Assembly (NCBI GenBank): GCA_026770585.1
Contig: MU647209.1
Coordinates: forward strand, 51,056 to 65,838
Reading direction: 5' to 3'
Length of the DNA stretch: 14,783 nucleotides
From: Baffinella frigidus
Taxonomy: Eukaryota; Cryptophyceae; Cryptomonadales; Baffinellaceae
The translations under genes were made by a program, and so were the position numbers. The first letter of the stretch is position 1. Every line of letters starts with the position of its first letter. The notes beneath the pieces were generated by a model that was given only the letters and a program-made list of their open reading frames with translations, was not told the origin of the DNA and made no database searches. Of this stretch, positions 6,070 to 11,606 are shown piece by piece.

Positions 6070-6268
6070 ACACCAGATTCTATTTCGTCCATTTCAAGAA
6101 TCACTGTTGCCATTTTTGGGGGGCGAATCCCTACAAGTGGGTTAAGCTCAGGAATGGCTCAAAGCCCCACGCAAATCTAAAGATAGATAAAATCTTTGAT
6201 AAGATAAAGTCTAGATAAAACCCATTGAGGGCCGCAAAGAAAGTGGGACTATCGATCCAGCCCCCCTC
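6070..6268. other. Spacer without recognised features
   Basis: The only structure I see is a cluster of AGATAAA-like words at about 6180-6220. There is no gene. Confidence 0.5.
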
Positions 6269-6394
6269 CCACGCCAGATTGGATGCGGGTGTTGATTTTT
6301 TTAAAACACCACAGGTGGTGTTTGTTACCTTTTGAAAACCACTGCCTGCAGGGGGAGTTGACTTTTGGCAACCCCTTCCAAGAATCTGGCGTGG
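6269..6394. mobile_element. Small inverted-repeat element (126 bp)
   Basis: The ends pair as CCACGCCAGATTGG (6269-6282) with CCAAGAATCTGGCGTGG (6378-6394), with a small bulge. Inside, AAACACCAC and GTGGTGTTT form a tight hairpin near 6303-6322. No target duplication is visible, so its mobility is inferred only from structure. Confidence 0.72.
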
Positions 6395-6467
6395 TCAGGA
6401 GAGTTCCGACTGTTGAATCAACCGAGCAGGGTTTGTACCCCAGGATGATGGTCAAACTCATCGCATG

Positions 6468-6555
6468 ACCTACCACACGGTGGGCTTCAAGGGTTTCGAA
6501 ACCCCTAGATTTAGCGGTAACGTGGCCAAATTTCAATTGAAAATCCTTCAAGTGG
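6468..6555 (+). repeat. Dispersed diverged repeat L, copy 1
   Basis: The block starts ACCACACGGTGGGCTTC and ends GAAAATCCTTCAAGT. It aligns loosely with 7563-7652, sharing both ends and the AACGTGRCCAAA segment. The opening CCACACGGTGG is a short palindrome that also occurs at 7191. Confidence 0.75.
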
Positions 6556-6564
6556 TTCTGGGGC

Positions 6565-6740
6565 TTCCACGCAAGAGTGTAGGGCAGAGTGACCCACAGG
6601 AGAAATAGTAAAATTCTACTATTTCTTAAGTTCATAAGTGGACATTCTTCCCACAGAAAAATCGAAATTTCAGAAAGTTGTTACAAATTCCGTGTGAACT
6701 GGCTTGTTTTCCCAGGTCTGCCCTACACTCTTGCGTGGTT
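6565..6740. mobile_element. MITE J (176 bp, candidate 4 bp target duplication)
   Basis: Arms CCACGCAAGAGTGTAGGGCA (6567-6586) and its exact complement (6719-6738) extend two bases on each side. GGGC flanks both ends (6561-6564, 6741-6744). The joined flanks would read TTCTGGGGCGTGCCTTGCC, similar to CCTGGGCTTGCCTTGC near 8682. An inner hairpin GAAATAGTA/TACTATTTC lies at about 6604-6627. Non-coding. Confidence 0.82.
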
Positions 6741-6780
6741 GGGCGTGCCTTGCCAACACAACATGTTCTGCACTGAGGTA

Positions 6781-6817
6781 GAAGAACAAGAAACGAACCC
6801 CAGTTGAACCCTAAACC

Positions 6818-6891
<74 letters not shown>

Positions 6892-6947
6892 ACCAATTGG
6901 GGTTCGTCTCTTGTTCGTCCCCAACTGGGGTTCGTTTCTAGTTCTTC
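6781..6947. repeat. CCCTCAA array enclosed by a 26 bp inverted repeat
   Basis: Positions 6807-6893 are about 12 copies of CCCTCAA, the reverse complement of the heptamer at 1-269. The array lies between arms 6781-6806 (starting GAAGAACAAGAAACGAACCC) and 6922-6947, which pair with one mismatch in 26. A partial extra copy of the right arm occurs at 6895-6920. The whole could fold as a hairpin with the telomere-like array as its loop. Confidence 0.92.
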
Positions 6948-6958
6948 CCGGGCCTGGG

Positions 6959-7026
6959 ATGTGGACCCTAAGGCTTAGGCTTAACCCTTAGGGTCCACAT
7001 AAGGCTTAACCCTTAGGGTCCACATC
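6959..7026. repeat. Hairpin with duplicated 25 bp arm
   Basis: GATGTGGACCCTAAGG (6959-6974) is the exact complement of CCTTAGGGTCCACATC (7011-7026). A second copy of the right arm lies at 6986-7000, because a 25 bp unit ending CTTAGGGTCCACAT is tandemly duplicated. The left arm can pair with either copy. Confidence 0.93.
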
Positions 7027-7027
7027 C

Positions 7028-7270
7028 CCTTAACCCTGAATGATAGGGCCTGGACCTTTCCACGCGTGGAGCATAGGACCACGCAACGCCCTATGGTCCT
7101 ACGGTAGGGCTATCTTAGGAGCATAGGACCACCCTAGGGGCGGTGTTCGTTTTCGCGAGCAGCCCCTGCAACTGCCCACAACACAAGCGAACCACACGGT
7201 GGGCTACGTTTAGAGTTTTCTCCAACTTTGGAGAAAACCCTCAACCCTGAATGATGGGCTGGGCCTTGCC
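7028..7270. repeat. Short telomere-like stubs with a shared tail, and small hairpins
   Basis: AACCCTGAATGATRGG followed by CCTGGACC or CTGGGCC occurs at 7032 and 7242. A GCATAGGACCA direct repeat occurs at about 7071 and 7121, and TAGGACCA/TGGTCCTA can pair. One CCTACGGTAGG lies at 7098-7108. The hairpin GTTTTCTCCAA - CT - TTGGAGAAAAC lies at 7215-7238. Confidence 0.75.
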
Positions 7271-7562
7271 ACACGTAGGACGGGGTTTCAGATTTCAGAT
7301 CCGACGACCTTCAGCACACATCAGCCCCCCCCCCAAAAAGGGGTTGCTCGGGGGGTGAAGCGTCCGTTTTACACAGGACCATGTTTATCCCCCACTCCAT
7401 CAGTTGCTAATCCTATGGCAAAGTTACAGGTCTCGCCCAGATAAGAAAGGTTCCCATAGGAACCTCGGTCTGTTGGCGGGAACGGACCTGCGCGATTTGC
7501 CCCTAACAGTACTTTCATTAAGTTGACATGCTGGGCGTGTGGTACAAAGCCGTCAACTTTGG
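7271..7562. other. Spacer without recognised gene
   Basis: There is a poly-C run near 7326, a small hairpin GGTTCC-CATA-GGAACC near 7449-7464, and GTTGAC/GTCAAC pairing near 7521-7556. A 67-codon reverse frame here has no recognisable domain. Nothing else can be supported. Confidence 0.5.
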
Positions 7563-7652
7563 AGCAAACCACACGGTGGGCTACGAAGGTTTCGCTGGAG
7601 CTGGAATACAGGTTGTAACGTGACCAAACTGCACCAGAAAATCCTTCAAGTT
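7563..7652 (+). repeat. Dispersed diverged repeat L, copy 2
   Basis: Aligns with 6468-6555: it opens with ACCACACGGTGGGCTACG and ends with GAAAATCCTTCAAGTT. A GTTGACTTTTG segment just after it also occurs near 6357. Confidence 0.75.
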
Positions 7653-7786
7653 AACTGCCGCAAGGCAAGTTGACTTTTGACGAAAGGTCCGTAGTCCACC
7701 GTGTGGCTGGAGTGTCCGGGGTAAAACGAGAGCCAGCCATGAGAGGGCGAGTGGCGGTGTTCGCTGCCCATACGAAGCAGCCTACC

Positions 7787-7987
7787 GTACATTCATGCCC
7801 CGAGGCGTGCACCACGAGTAGCGATTACCAATCACCAGTGCCCTCCGTAAGGCAGTCACCTCGGACAGTTGGCTTCGGCGTCCGCGTGACCGGTCACGCG
7901 GGCGCTCAAGAGCCTGCCGGCGGGGCTGTTCGTACATTTATGCCCCGAGGCGTGCACCACGAGTAGCGATTACCAATCACCCGTGCC
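7787..7987. repeat. 56 bp direct repeats flanking a 20 bp perfect palindrome
   Basis: The block with GTACATTCATGCCCCGAGGC at 7787-7842 recurs at 7932-7987 with about two differences. Between them, 7882-7901 is CCGCGTGACCGGTCACGCGG, a perfect palindrome. A 98-codon open frame crosses the region but repeats the same peptide at both ends because of the duplication, and it has no recognisable domain. I do not call it a gene. Confidence 0.9.
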
Positions 7988-7989
7988 AG

Positions 7990-8116
7990 CCCAAACCTCC
8001 TTGAGGTACATGCACTGCAATACAGGGGGGGGGTCGGCGAGTGCCTTGCGGGACTTGTGTATCACTAAACCCTAAACCCTGACCTCAAGGCGAACGGGCC
8101 TTCCTAGGACCTGTAT
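7990..8116. other. Spacer with a telomere-like scrap
   Basis: A G-run near 8024 and a short AAACCCTAAACCCTGA near 8067 are the only recognisable elements. Confidence 0.6.
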
Positions 8117-8157
8117 CGAGAGTAACAAAGAAGAAGAAAAAGAAGAAGAAGAAGAAG
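8117..8157 (+). repeat. (AAG)n microsatellite, third copy
   Basis: The tract begins AGTAACAAAGAAGAAGAA and runs as AAG units to about 8157. It shares the GTAACAAAGAAG leader with the two runs at 3941 and 4013 although the sequence after it is different. Confidence 0.93.
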
Positions 8158-8185
8158 GGGTCGGCGGCTGCCTTGCTGCAACCAT

Positions 8186-8265
8186 TGGATTCAATGAAAT
8201 TTACTACACGAATGCTTTAATATTACTAGTAAAACTCATTGTGTGTAGTAAATTTCATCGCCAGA
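8186..8265. mobile_element. D-family core without outer termini (D3)
   Basis: GAAATTTACTACAC (8196-8209) and GTGTAGTAAATTTC (8243-8256) sit in perfect 16 bp arms. The loop GAATGCTTTAATATTACTAG is the reverse complement of the D2 loop. The TTATCCGG termini of D1 and D2 are absent. It is either a truncated D element or an independent element that shares the core. Confidence 0.85.
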
Positions 8266-8316
8266 AAGTTTTACATTAAAACCGTGTCCTTTAGGACCCT
8301 CCAGCTCCGTTACAGA

Positions 8317-8341
8317 TGTGTAACGGCGCGACGGTTACACA
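8317..8341. repeat. Small hairpin
   Basis: TGTGTAAC and GTTACACA pair across nine bases. No function can be assigned. Confidence 0.8.
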
Positions 8342-8549
8342 GCGTCCAAAGATGTGTCCCTACGGGTTGCCTACTACGCGGGAGAGCTACATGTCATTTT
8401 ACGCCCTGCGTCCATCTATTATTCTCCTTGAAATCGGCAAAAATTGCCAGAAATGCCCACAAATAATTGACTTTGAGAGAAAAGTAACCGCAGAATATGG
8501 GTAAAAAGGGCTCCAAGAAACCACCCAGCCCTCCCCCGTAGTACCGTAG
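8342..8549. other. Spacer without recognised gene
   Basis: Apart from scattered TACGGG/CCGTAG words (for example TACCGTAGGGTCC near 8541), I see no gene or ordered repeat in this stretch. Confidence 0.5.
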
Positions 8550-8611
8550 GGTCCTAAGTCTTATCGCTTAGGGGTTATTCGAAATCCCTTCGTAGCCCGC
8601 TGTGTGGTGCG
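8550..8611. repeat. Dispersed repeat, partner of 5292-5352
   Basis: GTCTTATCGCTTAGGGGTTATTC and GCCCGCTGTGTGG match the reverse complement of 5292-5352. The tail also resembles 3738-3755. Confidence 0.8.
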
Positions 8612-8650
8612 ACCCCAACTGCATTTCGTCCATTTCTTGTTCTTCTGCAA

Positions 8651-8694
8651 CACCCTCAACCTGAACCCTGGACGATGGGGCCTGGGCTTGCCTT
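8651..8694 (+). repeat. Telomere-like stub with shared tail, third copy
   Basis: CACCCTCAACCTGAACCCTG followed by GACGATGGGGCCTGGGCTTGCC resembles the stubs at 7032 and 7242. Confidence 0.65.
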
Positions 8695-8696
8695 GC

Positions 8697-8781
8697 TGAA
8701 AAAATTGGAGCCATTTTGTCCACTTTTGAGAAATTCATGGTACTAAATTTCTCAAAAGTCGACAAAATCTCGAATTTCTCG
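8697..8781. mobile_element. Hairpin element, second copy of the 755-850 core
   Basis: Stem 8713-8735 (starting ATTTTGTCCACTTTTGAG) pairs with 8747-8769 with one mismatch in 23. The spacer TTCATGGTACTAA is the reverse complement, with one change, of that at 800-815, so the two copies are inverted. Here it stands alone, without the GTAGAGCGC outer arms seen at 719-893. Confidence 0.87.
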
Positions 8782-8815
8782 ATCAGGGGTTGGGTCTGAA
8801 GTTGCCTTGCTGGAG

Positions 8816-8880
8816 TGTCCGGGGTTCTCCAGTTCGGAGATGTCCCGGCATGCCTCATACACCTGCCCCGGGCCGAGAAG
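8816..8880 (+). repeat. Dispersed block T, copy 1 (uninserted site for element F)
   Basis: The sequence GTGTCCGGGGTTCTCCAGTT - GGAGATGTCCCGGCATGCC - ATACACCTGCCCC is found here. Its second part recurs at 9086-9130, and most of it at 9407-9461, where element F interrupts it. Confidence 0.9.
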
Positions 8881-8923
8881 AGGGTGATTATCCATGATTT
8901 TACTGTTCATTATTTTCTTTTTT

Positions 8924-9130
8924 TTTCACGCCAACCGATGATAAAACCGCCCCAAAACCGCGCCAACAGATGCGGAAACCGTTCCGTATCGCTCTAGAGC
9001 GTTGAGGGTTGAGGGTGATTGGATTGGGGAGGAGGCAGTAAGGTGCAGGGTGTAATGCGTAGGGTCTCAACTACGCCACTATCAGCTCGGAGATGTCCCG
9101 GCATGCCTCATACACCTGCCCCGGGCCGAG
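8924..9130. repeat. Block U (uninserted site for element G), a heptamer scrap and block T copy 2
   Basis: TTCACGCCAACCGATGATAAAACC through CGTTCCGTATCGC at 8924-8991 parallels the flanks of element G. CGCTCTAGAGCG at 8990-9001 is a perfect palindrome. A two-unit GTTGAGG run follows at 9002. Block T copy 2 occupies 9086-9130. Confidence 0.8.
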
Positions 9131-9154
9131 AAAGGGGGGGAAGTGAGGGAAATA

Positions 9155-9283
9155 GTGAACATTCCGTGTTCACAGTGAACATTCCGTAGTGAACATTCCG
9201 TAGTTTCCCGGTGAACATTCCGTAGTTTCCCGGAATAGTGAACATTCCGGGAAATAGTGAACATTCCGTGTTCACTATTTCCC
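9155..9283. repeat. Clustered GTGAACATTCCG repeats with terminal hairpin
   Basis: GTGAACATTCCG starts at 9155, 9175, 9189, 9211, 9238 and 9257, with linkers such as TAGTTTCCCG and GAATA. The last copy forms a perfect hairpin at 9249-9283: GGGAAATAGTGAACA - TTCCG - TGTTCACTATTTCCC. Spacing of 14-27 bp is irregular, unlike a simple satellite. It could be a set of protein-binding sites, but that is speculation. Confidence 0.92.
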
Positions 9284-9320
9284 GCACCAACAGCCACACA
9301 GCGGGCTACGGAGGAATTTT

Positions 9321-9337
9321 CGGTGGATAATCCACCG
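9321..9337. repeat. 17 bp palindrome
   Basis: CGGTGGATAATCCACCG is symmetrical around one central A. It lies next to the CCACACAGCGGGCTACGG motif at about 9291. Confidence 0.85.
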
Positions 9338-9406
9338 ACTTTCTGTCACCTTATCCGTAGGAAACCCCCTATGCCCCTACGGTGTTGCCTACCGTAGGGC
9401 CTGGGG

Positions 9407-9461
9407 CTGGAGTGTCTGGGGTTCTCCAGTTCAGAGATGTCCCGGCACGCTTCGTACACCT
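9407..9461 (+). repeat. Block T, copy 3 (interrupted)
   Basis: CTGGGGTTCTCCAGTTCAGA through CGTACACCT matches 8816-8864, and the remaining CTGCCCC resumes at 9642 after element F. Confidence 0.9.
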
Positions 9462-9640
9462 TCATAGCGACGCAACCTATAATTAGTTTTGTAAAGTAAC
9501 TCGTTCCTGGTACAAATTATAAAACAAGACCTCGTTTAAAAAGGAATTGTAGCCCTTTTTAGTTTTAAATGGACCTTGTTTTATAATTTGTACCAGAACG
9601 AGTTGCTTTACAAAACTAATTATAGGTTGCGTCGCTATTA
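9462..9640. mobile_element. MITE F (179 bp, about 65 bp arms, 4 bp target duplication)
   Basis: Arms from ATAGCGACGCAACCTATAAT inward to about ATAAAACAAG are nearly perfect complements. ACCT flanks both ends (9458-9461, 9641-9644), and the two uninserted block T copies read ATACACCTGCCCC with one ACCT (8861-8864 and 9114-9117). No open frame. The long, well-preserved arms suggest a relatively recent insertion. Confidence 0.95.
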
Positions 9641-9644
9641 ACCT

Positions 9645-9905
9645 GCCCCAAGTGCACTGAAAAAAATGGAGTTACCTTCACTTGGCGGTTCCTCTACAAA
9701 ACGTCTCCACGCAGACGTTCAAGTGCACCCCATCTTAGAAAGAGGGGCGCTAATGCACTGCCAGGGCGAAGTTTTTGTTTTAGTCAACTCACCTGCGATT
9801 GTGTAGTAAAGCAGTACCCATTATGGGTACCTCGTTTCTAAGTTGACAGATTTTGTGGGTGGATTGACGTTTACAAAATATCCGGCCTGGCAGTGAAGTG
9901 AAGAA
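9645..9905. other. Spacer with small palindromes
   Basis: AACGTCT/AGACGTT pair at 9700-9719. GTGTAGTAAA, a fragment of the shared arm motif, lies at 9801-9810. GTACCCATTATGGGTAC near 9813 is a 17 bp palindrome. No gene. Confidence 0.6.
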
Positions 9906-9910
9906 GAGGG

Positions 9911-10025
9911 TCTAATTGGAATGGGGTTTCTAGCCCTGAAAAGGGGTTTAATCAGGATGGGGTTTTTAGCTATGGGAAGGGGTTTAATTGGAAAGGGGTT
10001 TCTACCTCTGAGAAGGGGTTGATTC
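9911..10025 (+). repeat. 36-bp tandem repeat, about three copies
   Basis: Units starting TCTAATTGGAATGGGG, TTTAATCAGGATGGGG and TTTAATTGGAAAGGGG lie at 9911, 9947 and 9983, followed by a partial unit at 10019. The period is a multiple of three, so the reverse strand holds a 91-codon frame with a 12-residue Pro/Arg-rich repeat. No domain is recognisable and I do not call a gene. Confidence 0.9.
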
Positions 10026-10060
10026 CGAATTAATGGTTTTCCACGCCAACGGATGAGGAC

Positions 10061-10241
10061 ATTAGAGCGGTTGCGGGAAAGCTTGGCGGATTTCAAGAAG
10101 GAAAGTTTTCAGAAATCGAGAATTTTGTACCAGGACGTGACATGAAAACGGTCCATCTGAACGATTCAGGTACAAATTCATTTGAAATTCTGAAAACATT
10201 TCTCAGAAAATCCGCCAAGTTTTCCCGCAAGCGCTCTAACA
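10061..10241. mobile_element. MITE G (181 bp, candidate 9 bp target duplication)
   Basis: Arms start ATTAGAGCGGTTGCGGGAAA on the left and pair with the right end (TTTTCCCGCAAGCGCTCTAA), continuing through TTGGCGGATTT. An inner stem pairs GTTTTCAGAAAT with the AATTCTGAAAAC side. GATGAGGAC (10052-10060) and GATGAGAAC (10242-10250) flank it. Block U at 8937 reads GATGATAAA once, without an element. A 9 bp duplication would fit Mutator-like elements. Confidence 0.86.
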
Positions 10242-10412
10242 GATGAGAACACCGCGCCAAAACCGCGCCAACAGATGCGAAAACCGTTCCGTATCGCCCT
10301 ACGGGATCCAAGTCTAATTAAAATCGGGTTTCTGGGTTCTGATTGAGTCGGGTTGGATCGCTGAATATTTTCACGCCGAGACTAATGCTGTCGACGAAGG
10401 GAGACTGAAGCG
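10242..10412. repeat. Block U continuation and spacer
   Basis: AACCGCGCCAACAGATGCG and CCGTTCCGTATCGC match 8955-8991. The rest, to 10412, holds a diverged TCTAATTAAAATCGGGTTTC resembling the 36-bp unit, and nothing else I can name. Confidence 0.7.
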
Positions 10413-10481
10413 TTGGACGCATACAAACCCAGCACCCAAGGGTGCTACCGCATGCTATACCGCAGGGCGATACGGAATGCC
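10413..10481 (+). repeat. Dispersed 70 bp repeat V, copy 1
   Basis: GCGTTGGACGCATACAAACC - AGCACCCAAGGGTGCT - ACCGCATGCTATACCGCAGG matches 10816-10885 almost exactly. The middle segment is a hairpin with a two-base loop. Confidence 0.93.
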
Positions 10482-10562
10482 AGAAATCTGAATGCCAAGA
10501 GGTCCTAGGCAGGTCCTAGGGCCCTACGGTAGGGCGTATGAGCCTACTGGGCACTTAAGGGA

Positions 10563-10798
10563 TACGTATGCACATCCAACTATACGTCTACACGTACGTA
10601 CATACATGTGCGGGATCTCTCATGCCTGGGACGGTCCTTCGCGATATGTGAGATCCAACATAAACCCTATACGTGTACACATCCAACTATACGTCTATAC
10701 ATACATATATACATATATACATATATACATATATACATATATACATATATACATATATACATATATACATGTGCGTGATCTCACTGGGACGGTCCTTA
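10563..10798 (+). repeat. Local duplication with (CATATATA)n expanded in one copy
   Basis: CACATCCAACTATACGTCTA occurs near 10570 and near 10678, each followed later by CATGTGCG, GATCTC and GGGACGGTCCTT. In the first copy the intervening part is the short CACGTACGTACATA. In the second it is a perfect 8-bp array of CATATATA, about 10696-10770. The reading frames through it are repeat artefacts. Confidence 0.92.
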
Positions 10799-10815
10799 GC
10801 AACCGCGCTAGCCGC

Positions 10816-10885
10816 GTTGGACGCATACAAACCCAGCACCCAAGGGTGCTACCGCATGCTATACCGCAGGGCGATACGCAATGCC
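10816..10885 (+). repeat. Dispersed 70 bp repeat V, copy 2
   Basis: Near-identical to 10413-10481. A diverged relative (GGCATACAGGTCCAGCACCC) occurs near 11270. Confidence 0.93.
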
Positions 10886-10896
10886 GGCATTCGGCA

Positions 10897-11074
10897 GACG
10901 CCGGAATTAGGGCCTCCGGCCCTTGAAAGATTTCACGTGTCAGGGACGGTCCTTGGGGACTGCGTCATCTGCCTTGGAGGCGTGTTGGGAGGACCTCCCG
11001 TCGTTAAGTCCCTACAGTCCTCAGCTGAAGGATGCCATGATTTGACGCCGGAATCAGGGCCTCCAGCCCTCAGG
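10897..11074 (+). repeat. Diverged duplication, including the uninserted site for E1
   Basis: GACGCCGGAATTAGGGCCTC and AGATTTCACGTGTCAGGGAC with GGTCCTTGG (10897-10955) parallel the flanks of element E1 at 11044-11074 and 11224-11260. The GATYTCACRTGTC-GGGWCGGTCCTT module occurs four times between 10613 and 11260. Confidence 0.85.
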
Positions 11075-11223
11075 GATCTCATCGCGGCGAGTATTTATGA
11101 TAAACACGCAAAGGCAACGAAATTTACTACACACATCGATCACACGAGCAGTCATTAAAAAAATTGTGTAGTAATTTTCGTCGCCGGTGCGGATCTATCA
11201 TAAATACTCGTCCAGATGAGATC
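11075..11223. mobile_element. Inverted-repeat element E1 (149 bp)
   Basis: The outer arms pair GATCTCATCGCGGCGAGTAT with GATGAGATC-ended sequence at 11200-11223 through TTTATGATA. The inner arms carry GAAATTTACTACAC (11119-11132) and GTGTAGTAATTTTC (11166-11179). Comparison with the uninserted paralogue at 10928 suggests GATCTCA as duplicated target, possibly 9 bp (GGGATCTCA/GAGATCTCA). Because GATCTCATC also fits the inverted repeat, the exact ends are uncertain. Confidence 0.88.
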
Positions 11224-11259
11224 TCACATGTCTGGGTCGGTCCTTGGCCACCGCGTCAG

Positions 11260-11465
11260 CTGCCTTGGAGGCATACAGGTCCAGCACCCCGTGGAAGGCC
11301 AGCCACGCCGCTGCATCCACCTGCAAAACCAACATGCTTTATAACTCGGTCTGTACCACATAGTTGTAATTTTGTACCGGGATAGAGAGTTTAGAATTGA
11401 GTTGTAGCGTATTTGAGGCGATCCAGAACCCGTGGAAGGTCAGCCACGCCGCTGCACCTTCGGAA
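11260..11465 (+). repeat. Two copies of a GTGGAAGGYCAGCCACGCCG block
   Basis: CCCGTGGAAGGCCAGCCACG is found near 11288 and, with one change, near 11430, both continuing to CCGCTGCA. The intervening stretch shows no gene. Confidence 0.85.
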
Positions 11466-11606
11466 GGGTTTTGGGTTTAGGTTTTGGGGTTTGGGGTTTG
11501 GGGTTAGGGGTTTAGGGTTTTGGGTTTAGGATTTGGGGTTTGGGGTTTGGGGTTTGGGGATTGGGGTTTGTGGTTTGGGGTTTAGCGTTTAGGGTTTAGG
11601 GTTTCG
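11466..11606 (+). repeat. Degenerate telomere-like array (TTTGGGG / TTTAGGG)
   Basis: About 20 units of GGGTTT spaced as TTTGGGG, TTTAGGG and TTTTGGG cover this stretch, becoming regular TTTAGGG at its right end. Orientation is the same as at 1-269 and 4855-5070. Confidence 0.92.

Noticed and set aside
9155-9283. CRISPR-like array
   Set aside because: Repeat units are only 12 bp, linkers are themselves repeated, and the setting is eukaryotic; no cas genes.
10492-11158. Two overlapping frames of 144 and 161 codons
   Set aside because: Their centres are Tyr/Ile/His repeats from the CATATATA array, and the same flanking peptide recurs because of the local duplication.
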